A stretch of 64,000 nucleotides of DNA from contig NZ_PGEX01000001.1 of the NCBI RefSeq assembly GCF_002797675.1, forward strand, positions 372,001 through 436,000, given 5' to 3'. This document shows, piece after piece, positions 17,396 through 25,785 of this stretch. The DNA comes from Hallerella succinigenes. GTDB lineage: Bacteria > Fibrobacterota > Fibrobacteria > Fibrobacterales > Fibrobacteraceae. The translations under genes were made by a program, and so were the position numbers. Below the pieces are notes generated by a model. That model saw only the letters and a program-made list of their open reading frames with translations, had not been told where the DNA came from and made no database searches. Position 1 is the first letter of the stretch; each line of letters opens with the position of its first letter.

Positions 17396-18223
17396 ATGCC
17401 TTCGCTTTTTAAAATGTCCCGAGCCGAAAACATCGTGATTGCAATCGTCACGCTTTCCGTCGGATACTTTCTGTCGAAAGGGATCTATACCCCATCCAGT
17501 TTTATCGCTGACGCATGCGCTTTTGCATTCGCTATCGCCTTTGGAAATATTTACAACGACCTGTTGGACGTGGAAGCGGACAGGGTGAACAAGCCTGATC
17601 GTCCGATTCCTTCGGGAAAAGTTTCCCCGTTTGCGGCCAAGGTCGCATGCCTCATCTGCATCGTTTTAACACTTCTCCTCTCGGCGATCCCCGGAACGCA
17701 GCACCTGGTGCACCTCGGATTTTTTGCAGGCATTTTGTTTCTGCTCTTTTTATACGACAAAATTTTGAAAAAGATTCCTCTTGTGAAAAACGTCACGGTC
17801 GCCGTCCTCTGTGCAACGCCCATTCTGCGAGCCGCATTCCTGACAGACGCCGTATTTGAACCTCTTTACGCCACCGCAGGCTTCGCCTTTTTGTTCACGC
17901 TCGCCCGGGAAATCTTAAAGGACTTGGAAGATGCAAACGGAGACTTGAAAGCAGGCATCGCCACATTCCCTCTAATCGCCGGCCAAGAACAAGCTCAAAT
18001 GCTTGCAAGCCTCATCATCGGATTTGGACTTTTTTCGATTCCGATGCCCGTCCTTTTGAACTGGTTCCACCCAGCCTTTTTGTTTGTGCTCATTCCGCTA
18101 ATGCCCACATGTATCGCCTTGATTCACACGACCTATAAAAAGAAGTACCGCGCAGCCCAAAAGATGACAAAGCTTGCGATGATCACGGGTCTTGTCGCAC
18201 TGATTCTGACCGGTTTTCTATAA
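17396..18223 (+). CDS. UbiA-family prenyltransferase, DGGGP synthase-like
   Basis: A 275-residue integral membrane protein with about eight helices. The first aspartate motif is NIYNDLLDVEADRVNKPDRP and the second REILKDLEDANGD. The pairing of NKPDRPIPSG with REI-KD-ED-GD is typical of geranylgeranylglyceryl-phosphate geranylgeranyltransferase rather than UbiA or MenA, so this enzyme may attach an isoprenoid chain to a glycerol-phosphate backbone. Function cannot be proven here, since such enzymes are also annotated in Bacteroidetes without archaeal lipids. A geranylgeranyl reductase-type enzyme occurs at 42712. It is followed 9 bp later by the zinc-protease-like gene. Confidence 0.82.
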   Translation: MPSLFKMSRAENIVIAIVTLSVGYFLSKGIYTPSSFIADACAFAFAIAFGNIYNDLLDVEADRVNKPDRPIPSGKVSPFAAKVACLICIVLTLLLSAIPGTQHLVHLGFFAGILFLLFLYDKILKKIPLVKNVTVAVLCATPILRAAFLTDAVFEPLYATAGFAFLFTLAREILKDLEDANGDLKAGIATFPLIAGQEQAQMLASLIIGFGLFSIPMPVLLNWFHPAFLFVLIPLMPTCIALIHTTYKKKYRAAQKMTKLAMITGLVALILTGFL

Positions 18224-18232
18224 GAAGTTCCT

Positions 18233-19234
18233 ATGAAGAAAGTCCTCGGCTTTATCGTTCTCGGCGTCCTGTTCATCGCTTCGCTCCACATCACGCGATT
18301 TTTTTTGCAGCAGAAAAAAGACGCCGAAACCTTCAACAGCCACGTGGACGAATTCAACGCTTGCTCCGAATTAAGGCACTGGAAGTGCGCCGAGAAGAAT
18401 CTCGACTTTCTCTTAAAAGAACTTCCAAACGACACCAATCTGCAAATGCATTATGCAGGCATTCTCTTTGAACAGGGCCGCTACGAGGAATGCATTTCCT
18501 ACATCGAATCCCGCAACTTCCATTCGGCGGATTTTGACTTTCTGATTGAAAAGTCCAAATTTTTGATCCGCGAACGGGATGAACTCGGCATTCAAAATTT
18601 CGGGCATTTCCGTTTAGAGCTCGAAGATTACGCAGACCCGATCGAAGTGCAAGAAGCCCTGAGCGTTCTCGAAATCGCTTACGATTCCCTCGCGAACCTT
18701 TTCCAGTTCTACCCCGAAAACACCATTCTCGTGGTGATGTACCAGTCCAAGGATTTTCAAGGCGTGGGTGATCATCCCGACTGGGTCGGAGCCGTTTACG
18801 ACGGAAAGATCCGAATCCCAGCGAACCTGATGCACTACCGCGCAATTTACCGTCCGATTCTTTTTCATGAGCTGACCCACGCCTTTGTGCATCAGATGAC
18901 CCGCGCCAAGGTTCCGCAATGGTTGAACGAAGGCATTGCGCAGGTAATCGACGGATCGCGCTCCGGTCTTCCGCAGCCGACAGGTCCAGTGCCGAGCCTC
19001 CAAGCTTTAACGGAAAGCTTCACCAAGTATTCTGACCGAACGACCGTAGAACGCTTGTACTGGTACTCTCAAAAGATGGTGGAAACGCTCCTATCGAACG
19101 CACAAGACGACCGGTTCGTCAAACTTCGCAACGTATTTGTCGATTTGCAAAAATCCAGCGTAGACGATGCACTGACACGACATTTTTGTAAAAAACAGGG
19201 GGACCTGCTTTACAATTTTGTTGAAAGAAAATAA
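18233..19234 (+). CDS. Membrane-anchored gluzincin-type metallopeptidase-like protein with TPR-like region
   Basis: A 333-residue protein. Residues 5-24 are a single hydrophobic segment (anchor or uncleaved signal). Helical repeats resembling TPRs (about residues 40-115, e.g. MHYAGILFEQGRYEECISYI) follow. The HELTH motif at residues 212-216 lies in PILFHELTHAFVHQM and is followed by WLNEGIAQVI, whose glutamate fits the third zinc ligand of peptidase MA-like proteins. So a zinc-dependent envelope peptidase is likely; the substrate is unknown. It starts 9 bp after the UbiA-like gene and is probably co-transcribed with it. Confidence 0.8.
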   Translation: MKKVLGFIVLGVLFIASLHITRFFLQQKKDAETFNSHVDEFNACSELRHWKCAEKNLDFLLKELPNDTNLQMHYAGILFEQGRYEECISYIESRNFHSADFDFLIEKSKFLIRERDELGIQNFGHFRLELEDYADPIEVQEALSVLEIAYDSLANLFQFYPENTILVVMYQSKDFQGVGDHPDWVGAVYDGKIRIPANLMHYRAIYRPILFHELTHAFVHQMTRAKVPQWLNEGIAQVIDGSRSGLPQPTGPVPSLQALTESFTKYSDRTTVERLYWYSQKMVETLLSNAQDDRFVKLRNVFVDLQKSSVDDALTRHFCKKQGDLLYNFVERK

Positions 19235-19307
19235 AAAACCGAAACGCCCTCGTATTGTGATACTGAAGCCCCCTTTTTAAATTAACGGCATCACTAGAGA
19301 GGTCCCC

Positions 19308-20693
19308 ATGTTGGATGAACTTCACGAAGAATGCGGCGTCATCGGAATTTACAATGGTGAAAACGTCGCCCGCAATGTTTGTATGGGACTCTACGCTCTA
19401 CAGCATCGCGGCCAAGAAAGCGCCGGCTTCGCCATCTCCAACGGAGAAAAAATCCGAGTCCGTAAATCCATGGGACTGGTTTCCACTCTCCTTCGCGAAC
19501 ACAACGTCGACGAATTGCAAGGCTTTGCCGGAGTCGGTCACGTCCGCTACAGCACAACAGGCTCAAGCACCCTTGCAAATGCCCAACCGATTCTCATCAG
19601 CTGCAAATGGGGACAGCTCGCAATTGCGCACAACGGCAACCTGACCAACGCAGCCGAACTCCGTGAAGAAATGGAAGAAGCGGGTCACATTTTCCAGACC
19701 ACTTCCGACTCCGAAATCTTTTTGCACGAAATCGCCCGCACACAGGCTCCAAACTTAAAGGAAGCGATCAAGAAAGCGATTTCCAAGCTCACCGGTTGCT
19801 TCTGCATGCTGATCCTTTCGAAAGACACTCTCTACGTTGCCCGAGACGGTTTCGCCTTTAGACCGCTTTCCATCGCAAGACTTGGAAACAGCTGGTGCGT
19901 CGCCAGCGAAACCTGCGCATTTGACCTTTTAGGCGCAAACTACGTGCGAGACATTCAACCGGGAGAACTTTTGACGATTACGAAAGAAGGCCTCCAGTCC
20001 GAAACCTTCACCCAAAAAGGTCGCCTCGCCCACTGTATTTTCGAATACATCTACTTTGCCCGCCCGGACTCCAAGATCTTTGAGCAGAGCTGCGACAAGA
20101 TCCGCCGCAAAATGGGCAAGCAGCTCGCCCGTGAATGCCCTGTCGATGCGGACATCGTAATTCCGGTCCCGGATTCTTCGACAACAGCGGCTTTGGGCTT
20201 TGCCCGCGAATCCGGCATCAAGTTTGAAATCGGACTCTTGCGGAACCACTACGTCGGCAGAACCTTTATCGACCCGACACAAAACGTACGTTCCCAAAAG
20301 GTGCGCCTCAAGTTCAACCCGATCGAAGGCGTTCTCAAAGGTCGCAAGGTCTGCGTTGTCGATGATTCCATTGTCCGCGGCACGACGCTGAAAATCCTGT
20401 CCAAAATGCTCCGCGATTCGGGCGCCTTAGAGGTTCACATCCGCATCGCATCGCCTCCCGTCGCGCACGCCTGCTACTTCGGCATGGATTTTCCAAACGC
20501 AGGCGAACTGGCCGCAAGCAGCATGAGCCCGCAGGAAATCGCTAAAATGCTCGGAGTCGAAAGCCTTGGCTACCTGAGCATTGCAGGCATGAAGGAATGT
20601 ACTTCGGCTCCTAGCGACTACTGCGCAGCCTGTTTTGACGGCATTTACCCCGAATACATCGGAAAAGAAGCCGGTAAATTCAGCTGCGGCTAG
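19308..20693 (+). CDS. purF: Amidophosphoribosyltransferase
   Basis: A 461-residue enzyme for the first step of purine synthesis: PRPP plus glutamine gives phosphoribosylamine. It begins MLDELHEECGVIGIYNGE, where Cys9 is the nucleophile exposed after removal of a short propeptide, as in the Bacillus type. The PRPP loop is VCVVDDSIVRGTTLKIL. Cysteines late in the chain, including DYCAACFDG, fit the iron-sulfur cluster of that class. GAGAGG precedes the ATG. The window also holds the start of a different PurF-like gene at 1-444. Confidence 0.95.
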   Translation: MLDELHEECGVIGIYNGENVARNVCMGLYALQHRGQESAGFAISNGEKIRVRKSMGLVSTLLREHNVDELQGFAGVGHVRYSTTGSSTLANAQPILISCKWGQLAIAHNGNLTNAAELREEMEEAGHIFQTTSDSEIFLHEIARTQAPNLKEAIKKAISKLTGCFCMLILSKDTLYVARDGFAFRPLSIARLGNSWCVASETCAFDLLGANYVRDIQPGELLTITKEGLQSETFTQKGRLAHCIFEYIYFARPDSKIFEQSCDKIRRKMGKQLARECPVDADIVIPVPDSSTTAALGFARESGIKFEIGLLRNHYVGRTFIDPTQNVRSQKVRLKFNPIEGVLKGRKVCVVDDSIVRGTTLKILSKMLRDSGALEVHIRIASPPVAHACYFGMDFPNAGELAASSMSPQEIAKMLGVESLGYLSIAGMKECTSAPSDYCAACFDGIYPEYIGKEAGKFSCG

Positions 20694-20701
20694 TTTTTTG
20701 T

Positions 20702-20709
20702 TATAATTG
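20702..20709 (+). promoter_or_regulatory. Promoter -7 box directly before azlC
   Basis: TATAATTG ends 5 nt before the GTG at 20715, and there is no ribosome site between them. A leaderless transcript is expected. Confidence 0.5.
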
Positions 20710-20714
20710 GCGCC

Positions 20715-21416
20715 GTGAAATTCTCTAAAGGCGTCATCGACGGACTTCCCATCGGAATCGGCTATTTTGCCGTTTCTTTCTCTTTCGGTATCGCAGGTTC
20801 CAAGATTCTCTCTTGGCCGCTTGTAACGCTTATATCCATGACCAATCTGACTTCTGCAGGTCAATTTGCAGGACTTCAGATTATGCAGGCGGCAGGCACG
20901 CTGATCGAAATGATCATTGCGATGTTCTTTATCAACCTGCGCTATTCCCTCATGGCCATTTCCCTTTCGCAAAAGGTGACGCCGAGTTTTGGAACTTTGC
21001 AACGCCTTCTTTTGAGTATTGGCATTACCGATGAAATTTACGCCGTCGCAATCGGTTCCAAGGAAAAAGTGAATCCGCTGTATTTTTTTGGTCTCTCGGT
21101 TCTTCCGTATCTCGGCTGGTCCACGGGAACGCTTTGCGGTGCAATCGCCGGCGAAATTTTGCCTGCCATTTTGACGAACGCCTTGGGCGTTGCGCTTTAC
21201 GGCATGTTCATTGCGATTGTCGTTCCGCCGATGAAGACGCATAAGCCTACAAGCATTGCCGTCGCGATTGCAGTCGCCCTCAGTTGCGCTTTTTATTACG
21301 TGCCTGTGCTGCAAAACGTTTCTGCGGGCTTTGCGATCATTATTTGCGCGGTCATCGCTTCGCTTCTTTGCGCGAGGTTCTTCCCGATCAAGAAAACAGA
21401 AGAGGCGAAAGCATGA
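20715..21416 (+). CDS. azlC: AzlC-family branched-chain amino acid exporter, large subunit
   Basis: A 233-residue membrane protein of the AzlC family, which with AzlD exports branched-chain amino acids or analogues. The N-terminal GVIDGLPIGIGYFAVSFSFG and the following TSAGQFAGLQIM are typical. Several hydrophobic segments cover the whole chain. GTG start immediately downstream of TATAATTG. The stop codon overlaps the azlD start in ATGA, showing coupled translation. Confidence 0.9.
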   Translation: MKFSKGVIDGLPIGIGYFAVSFSFGIAGSKILSWPLVTLISMTNLTSAGQFAGLQIMQAAGTLIEMIIAMFFINLRYSLMAISLSQKVTPSFGTLQRLLLSIGITDEIYAVAIGSKEKVNPLYFFGLSVLPYLGWSTGTLCGAIAGEILPAILTNALGVALYGMFIAIVVPPMKTHKPTSIAVAIAVALSCAFYYVPVLQNVSAGFAIIICAVIASLLCARFFPIKKTEEAKA

Positions 21417-21724
21417 AACTACACGATTTTGCCCTGTATCTGTTTGCGATGTCGGGCGTTACTTACTTGCTTCGGACGATTCCTTTCATTTTGCTGAAAA
21501 AGCAGTTGAAAAGCGAATTCTGGAATTCTTTCCTCGCTTATATTCCGTACACGGTGCTTGCCGCGATGACTGTCCCTGTGATTTTCCATGCGACGAATAA
21601 CCGGATTTCGGGCATTGCAGCCTTTATCGCTGCGGTCACCGCATCGCTTTTGGGGCGCGGTCTTGTTATCGTCGCCTGCGCAGCGACAGCCGCCGTGCTT
21701 TTTGTCGACGGAATAATCCCTTAA
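21413..21724 (+). CDS. azlD: AzlD-family branched-chain amino acid exporter, small subunit
   Basis: A 103-residue protein with four hydrophobic segments. It starts MKLHDFALYLFAMSGVTYLL and contains LRTIPFILLKK and YIPYTVLAAM, as in AzlD. The ATG at 21413 overlaps the azlC stop. The longer in-frame start at 21284 would lie inside azlC and is not needed. Together with AzlC it should form the exporter in the inner membrane. Confidence 0.9.
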   Translation: MKLHDFALYLFAMSGVTYLLRTIPFILLKKQLKSEFWNSFLAYIPYTVLAAMTVPVIFHATNNRISGIAAFIAAVTASLLGRGLVIVACAATAAVLFVDGIIP

Positions 21725-21762
21725 TTTGTTATCTTTTGCCACAAACTTAGATGAGGTAAGCC

Positions 21763-23385
21763 ATGCATTCTTCACGCGAGAATTGGGGCTCGAAACTTGG
21801 CGTTATTTTGGCAGTCGCCGGTAGCGCCGTCGGACTCGGCAATTTTTTACGTTTTCCTGTGCAAGCGGCTACAAACGGCGGCGGCACATTCATCATCCCT
21901 TACATCATTGCGTTCATCGTACTAGGCATTCCCCTGTCGTGGATTGAATGGACTCTTGGACGTTATGCGGGCATTCTCCGCCACGGGACTTCTCCGGGCG
22001 CTTACGACAAGATTATCGGCAAGCCTTGGGGAAAGTACCTCGGTTCGATCGGTCTTCTTCCGCCGCTCTTTATTATTTTCTATTACGTCTTTATTGAATC
22101 CTGGATCCTCGCCTTTACCTGGTATTCCCTCAACGGTAAGTTGATGGAAGTCGTCCAGGCGGGTAAAATCACGGAATTCTTTGGGAACTTTATTGCGTTG
22201 AACGAAAAGATTGGCGCCTTCCCGGCTGCAATCGTCTTCTTTGCCATTACCTTTGTCTGCAACATGGCCTTGATTTCCTTCGGTGTGCGCAAGGGCATCG
22301 AACGTGTGAACAAGATTTCGATGCCGATCCTTGTGGTCATGGGCATCATCCTTGTGATTCGCGTTCTCACGCTTCCGGGCATTAGCAAGGGCCTCGCCTT
22401 TATGTGGAATCCGGACTTTTCGGCTCTGACAAACCCACAGGTTTGGCTTGCTGCCGCAGGCCAGGTATTCTTCACCATGAGCCTTGGCATGGGCATCGTG
22501 TTCTGCTATGCGAGCTACACCAAGCGTCACGAAGACCTGGTGGTATCCTCCCTTTCCGCTGACGCCGCAAACGGTTTTGCAGAAATCATCCTAGGCGGTA
22601 CGATTGTGATTCCACTCGCGGTCATCGTCATCGGTGCAAACATAGACGAATGTGCAAAGCTCGGAACTTTCGGTCTCGCATTCCAGAGCATGCCGCTCGT
22701 CTTTAGCAAGCTTCCGTTCGGCAGTGCCTTTATGACGCTCTGGTTCTTAATGCTCTTTATCGCCGGCGTGACAAGCGCCATTTCGATTATCCAGCCGCTC
22801 ATCAGCTTCTGCGAAGACGACCTCAAGTTCAGCCGCAAGAGCGCCGTGACGACGGTCGGTCTCATTTCCCTTGTCGGTGGCATTCTCGCGATTGCGGGCC
22901 TTGCCGCAGGCGCCGTCGACGAACTCGACTTCTGGGGCGGAAGCTTCCTACTTGTGCTTCTCGGAACGATTCAAGCGATTGTCTTCGCCTTTGTCCTCGT
23001 CCGTAAAAAGTCCGAAACGGTTCCTCTCGAATCCGAAGCCTTCGCCCTCTTGAACGAAGGCGCGACGATCAAGCTTCCGAAGGTGTTCCGTGTGATCATC
23101 CAGTACGTCTGTCCGACAGCTCTTGTCGTTTTGCTCATTTCTTGGATCCTTCACGACGGTTTGAACATTCTGTTGCTCCGTCATATTGCCGATGACGCCA
23201 TGGTGCAGTTCTTTGGAATTTCCCTGTCGCAAAAGGCATTCACCCAAGGTTTCCGCCTGTTCTTGATTCTTTCGGCAGTCCTTGTGAACGTCGCCATTTG
23301 GTACGCCTGGAAGAGCGGTCGCGCAACGGGCCGTGATCCGAAGATCAAAAAGGTTAGCATTGGTCAATCCGAGGAGGACGCATAA
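21763..23385 (+). CDS. Sodium-dependent amino acid transporter, NSS (SNF) family
   Basis: A 540-residue transporter with about 12 membrane helices. The N-terminal WGSKLGVILAVAGSAVGLGN holds the sodium- and substrate-binding unwound first helix of the family, followed by FLRFP. The substrate is likely an amino acid; the family and the tiny partner gene resemble bacterial methionine/alanine importers, but the residues that decide this were not checked. A TATCTTTTG promoter box lies at 21730 and GAGG before the ATG. Its stop overlaps by 1 nt the start of the 34-residue gene at 23385. Confidence 0.92.
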   Translation: MHSSRENWGSKLGVILAVAGSAVGLGNFLRFPVQAATNGGGTFIIPYIIAFIVLGIPLSWIEWTLGRYAGILRHGTSPGAYDKIIGKPWGKYLGSIGLLPPLFIIFYYVFIESWILAFTWYSLNGKLMEVVQAGKITEFFGNFIALNEKIGAFPAAIVFFAITFVCNMALISFGVRKGIERVNKISMPILVVMGIILVIRVLTLPGISKGLAFMWNPDFSALTNPQVWLAAAGQVFFTMSLGMGIVFCYASYTKRHEDLVVSSLSADAANGFAEIILGGTIVIPLAVIVIGANIDECAKLGTFGLAFQSMPLVFSKLPFGSAFMTLWFLMLFIAGVTSAISIIQPLISFCEDDLKFSRKSAVTTVGLISLVGGILAIAGLAAGAVDELDFWGGSFLLVLLGTIQAIVFAFVLVRKKSETVPLESEAFALLNEGATIKLPKVFRVIIQYVCPTALVVLLISWILHDGLNILLLRHIADDAMVQFFGISLSQKAFTQGFRLFLILSAVLVNVAIWYAWKSGRATGRDPKIKKVSIGQSEEDA

Positions 23386-23489
23386 TGGAACTCACTACTG
23401 GTGGACTGATTTTTATGATTGCATCTTGGGTTGCGATTCTTGGCCTGAACATTTTCTGCTTCTCCAAGATCTTTGGAAAAAAGAAATAA
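23385..23489 (+). CDS. Small single-helix partner of the NSS transporter (MetS-like)
   Basis: A 34-residue protein: MELTTGGLIFMIASWVAILG, then LNIFCFSKIFGKKK. It is a single hydrophobic helix with a short basic C-terminus. A very strong GAGGAGG ribosome site lies 7 nt before the ATG, and the ATG overlaps the transporter stop (TAATG), so it is clearly translated with the transporter. Bacterial NSS methionine/alanine importers have small subunits of this kind (MetS); the similarity is in position, size and helix pattern. It probably assembles with the transporter in the inner membrane. Confidence 0.8.
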   Translation: MELTTGGLIFMIASWVAILGLNIFCFSKIFGKKK

Positions 23490-23520
23490 GAGAACAGACA
23501 GTCTGATTTCAAAAAGTAAC

Positions 23521-23590
23521 CCGCCGGCCATAGCCGGCGGTTTTGAATACATACAATGAAAATCGCACCCGAATGGGTGCGATTTTTTTT
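23521..23590. terminator. Two adjacent hairpin terminators between the transporter operon and panC
   Basis: The first hairpin pairs CCGCCGGC with GCCGGCGG around CATA (23521-23540) and is followed by TTTT. The second pairs AAATCGCACCC with GGGTGCGATTT around GAAT, followed by a T-run (23558-23590). They separate converging operons, and each can act on either strand. Confidence 0.8.
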
Positions 23591-23614
23591 GAACTTCTGA
23601 AATTCAAAAAGAAC

Positions 23615-24463
23615 TCAGTTCAATTCCATATTATCGATCAAGCGGGTCTTGCCAAAGAAAGCGGCAATGAGGATCACGGACGGTTCATCAACGGTGCCGC
23701 TTGTATTCGCAAAAAGAGTCTTCTGACTTGCGATTTCAATGTACTGCACCACGCCGCCGGCCTTCGCCACGTTTTCCTGGATTTTGGAACGGAGCCTGTT
23801 CACATCCTTTTCGCCTGCTTCATAAGAAGCCTTGGCATCGAGGAGAGCCTTGGAAATCGCAACCGCTGCGCCGCGTTCCACATCGTTCATGTATTCGTTG
23901 CGACTCGAACGGGCAAGTCCCGAAGCTTCGCGCACAATCGGAAGCGTGTGAATTTCAATCGGCATATTCAGATCCTTCACCATGCGCTTGATAAGGAAAG
24001 CCTGCTGGTAATCTTTTTTGCCGAAATAGGCACGGTCTGCGCCAGAGATGTTGAAGAGCTTTGTCACCACGGTCAATACGCCGCGGAAATGTCCCGGACG
24101 GGTCGCACCGCAGTAAAGGCATTCCATCGTTTCATCGCGCACGAGCGTCAGCGGATCTCCATCCGGATACATTTCTGCCGGAGTCGGAGCAAACACAAAA
24201 TTGCCGCCGTGAGCGTCGACGAGTTCTGCATCTTTTTCCAAGCGACGCGGATACTTGTCGAGATCTTCATTCTTGCCAAACTGGATCGGATTCAGAAATA
24301 CGCTCACGACCGTCACATCGTTTTCCTTGGCAGAAGCGTCCACCAAGCTCATATGACCTTCATGCAAAGCGCCCATCGTCGGAACGAGGCCGATGCTCTT
24401 GCCTGCTTTCTTCAACGGGAGAAGTTCTGCACGGAGTTCTGCAATCGTCTTGACAATTTTCAT
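23615..24463 (-). CDS. panC: Pantothenate synthetase (pantoate-beta-alanine ligase)
   Basis: A 282-residue enzyme that joins pantoate and beta-alanine with ATP to give pantothenate. The nucleotide-binding VPTMGALHEGHMSLV includes the HxGH motif, and GKKDYQQ and RSSRNEYM are the usual later signatures. It is the last gene of a folK, deoxynucleoside kinase, panC operon, 5 bp after the kinase stop. Identification is secure. Confidence 0.95.
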   Translation of the reverse strand: MKIVKTIAELRAELLPLKKAGKSIGLVPTMGALHEGHMSLVDASAKENDVTVVSVFLNPIQFGKNEDLDKYPRRLEKDAELVDAHGGNFVFAPTPAEMYPDGDPLTLVRDETMECLYCGATRPGHFRGVLTVVTKLFNISGADRAYFGKKDYQQAFLIKRMVKDLNMPIEIHTLPIVREASGLARSSRNEYMNDVERGAAVAISKALLDAKASYEAGEKDVNRLRSKIQENVAKAGGVVQYIEIASQKTLFANTSGTVDEPSVILIAAFFGKTRLIDNMELN

Positions 24464-24468
24464 TTTAT

Positions 24469-25161
24469 TTAGCCACCTTCAGGAGCAAAGTAAGTTGTCT
24501 GCGTCGGCGCTGCTGCTATCGCGTTCAGCACCATCTGCAGATGTTTTTCGTTGTTGACAAAATCGATTTTATTCGTATTGATGATCAGAACAGGCGCCTT
24601 GGTGTAATGCCAAAAATGATGATCGTAGCGCTGTAACAGATCGCGCAGATAATTGCCTTCGATGGATTTTTCCATCGCGCGTCCGCGCTTGCTGATGCGG
24701 CTCAAGAGGGTCGGAACATCGGCTTGCAAATAGATGATCAAATCCGGATGCGGAAGGCTCGTCGAAAGGCTGTTCGAAACCGTATCGTACATGGCCATTT
24801 CGCTGTCCGTCAAATTCTGGAGAGCAAAGATGCGGTCCTTTTCAAACGTGTAATCGCTCACGACGTTGTGACGGAACAGGTCGTTCTGCACAAAGGCGTC
24901 CTGGAACTGGCGCAGGCGCGACAACAAAAAGAAGAGCTGCGTCTGGAAAGCATAAGCAGCCGGATTTTCATAAAAGCGTTCCAGGAACGGGTTTTCTTCG
25001 AACTGTTCCAATACGAGATTCGCCCCGAGTTCCTTGGCAAGGATTCGAGCGAGCGAAGTTTTACCGGCACCGATCACACCGTCAATCGCGACAAAATGCA
25101 CACGTTCCGGAAGCTTTATTGTCGCTTCCGATCTCGACTGTCCTACAAATGCTTCATTCAT
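24469..25161 (-). CDS. Deoxynucleoside kinase
   Basis: A 230-residue kinase of the dAdo/dGuo kinase family, which salvages deoxynucleosides. The P-loop is IDGVIGAGKTSLA. LEQFEENPFLERFY and the DRIFALQNL and RGRAMEKSIEGNYL (lid) segments match the family. The start is the ATG at 25161, preceded by GGAGGTGG and overlapping the folK stop by 8 nt; a longer in-frame start at 25191 lies inside folK. It sits between folK and panC, an arrangement seen in several bacteria with no clear pathway reason. Confidence 0.9.
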   Translation of the reverse strand: MNEAFVGQSRSEATIKLPERVHFVAIDGVIGAGKTSLARILAKELGANLVLEQFEENPFLERFYENPAAYAFQTQLFFLLSRLRQFQDAFVQNDLFRHNVVSDYTFEKDRIFALQNLTDSEMAMYDTVSNSLSTSLPHPDLIIYLQADVPTLLSRISKRGRAMEKSIEGNYLRDLLQRYDHHFWHYTKAPVLIINTNKIDFVNNEKHLQMVLNAIAAAPTQTTYFAPEGG

Positions 25162-25672
25162 CGCCCACCTCCACTTTCTTGAAATCCACATCGGCGCCGG
25201 TGAATCTCAGTTCATCCAAGATTTTCTTCGCCTTCTTTCCGAGCAACGGATCGACCCAGTCCGGGTCCAGTTCCACAAGCGGGACCATCACAAAGCCACG
25301 GCTCGTGACAAGAGGATGCGGCACCGTCGGACCGTCCTGTTTCCCCTTGCGAATGCATTCGCCGTAGTAGAGCAGGTCCATGTCGATTTCACGTTGTTCC
25401 CAATGTCCACGCGGACGTCTTCCCAAAAAGAGTTCCGCGCCCTTGAGATAATTCAAAAGTTTTTCGGGACCTTTGCCATACCAGAATGTAACGACCTGAT
25501 TCAAGAAAGGTCCTTGGTTTTGCGGACCGACAGGCGAGGTCTCGTAGATGGAACTTTCCTTCCAACCGCCCAAGGATATTTTTTTTAACATCAATCGAGC
25601 TTCCGCGAGACGTTTGCCTCGTGGAGTGATGTTACTGCCTAAAGCGATGAAGACGCGTTCCAAAGATTCCAC
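25154..25672 (-). CDS. folK: 2-amino-4-hydroxy-6-hydroxymethyldihydropteridine pyrophosphokinase
   Basis: A 172-residue enzyme of folate synthesis that pyrophosphorylates hydroxymethyl-dihydropterin. FIALGSNITPRGKRL, the GPQNQGPFLNQV loop and REIDMDLLYYG with VPHPLVTSRGFVMVPL are diagnostic. The GTG at 25672 is preferred over a TTG at 25681, because TATATTGG at 25685-25678 looks like the promoter -7 box and overlaps the TTG. The transcript would then begin close to the GTG and be leaderless. First gene of the folK, kinase, panC operon. Confidence 0.92.
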   Translation of the reverse strand: MESLERVFIALGSNITPRGKRLAEARLMLKKISLGGWKESSIYETSPVGPQNQGPFLNQVVTFWYGKGPEKLLNYLKGAELFLGRRPRGHWEQREIDMDLLYYGECIRKGKQDGPTVPHPLVTSRGFVMVPLVELDPDWVDPLLGKKAKKILDELRFTGADVDFKKVEVGDE

Positions 25673-25677
25673 AAGTG

Positions 25678-25685
25678 CCAATATA
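25678..25685 (-). promoter_or_regulatory. Promoter -7 box directly before folK
   Basis: On the minus strand TATATTGG is followed after 5 nt (CACTT) by the GTG of folK. On the plus strand a separate TATATTTA at 25698-25705 may drive rho, so the interval carries two divergent promoters. Confidence 0.45.
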
Positions 25686-25785
25686 GATTTTTTTATGTAT
25701 ATTTAGCGGCGGACAAAGCATTCTCGCTTTTTCCTTTATTCATATTACATCTTTTTTATTTCTTTTATAGTTCGCAGGAGACCCT

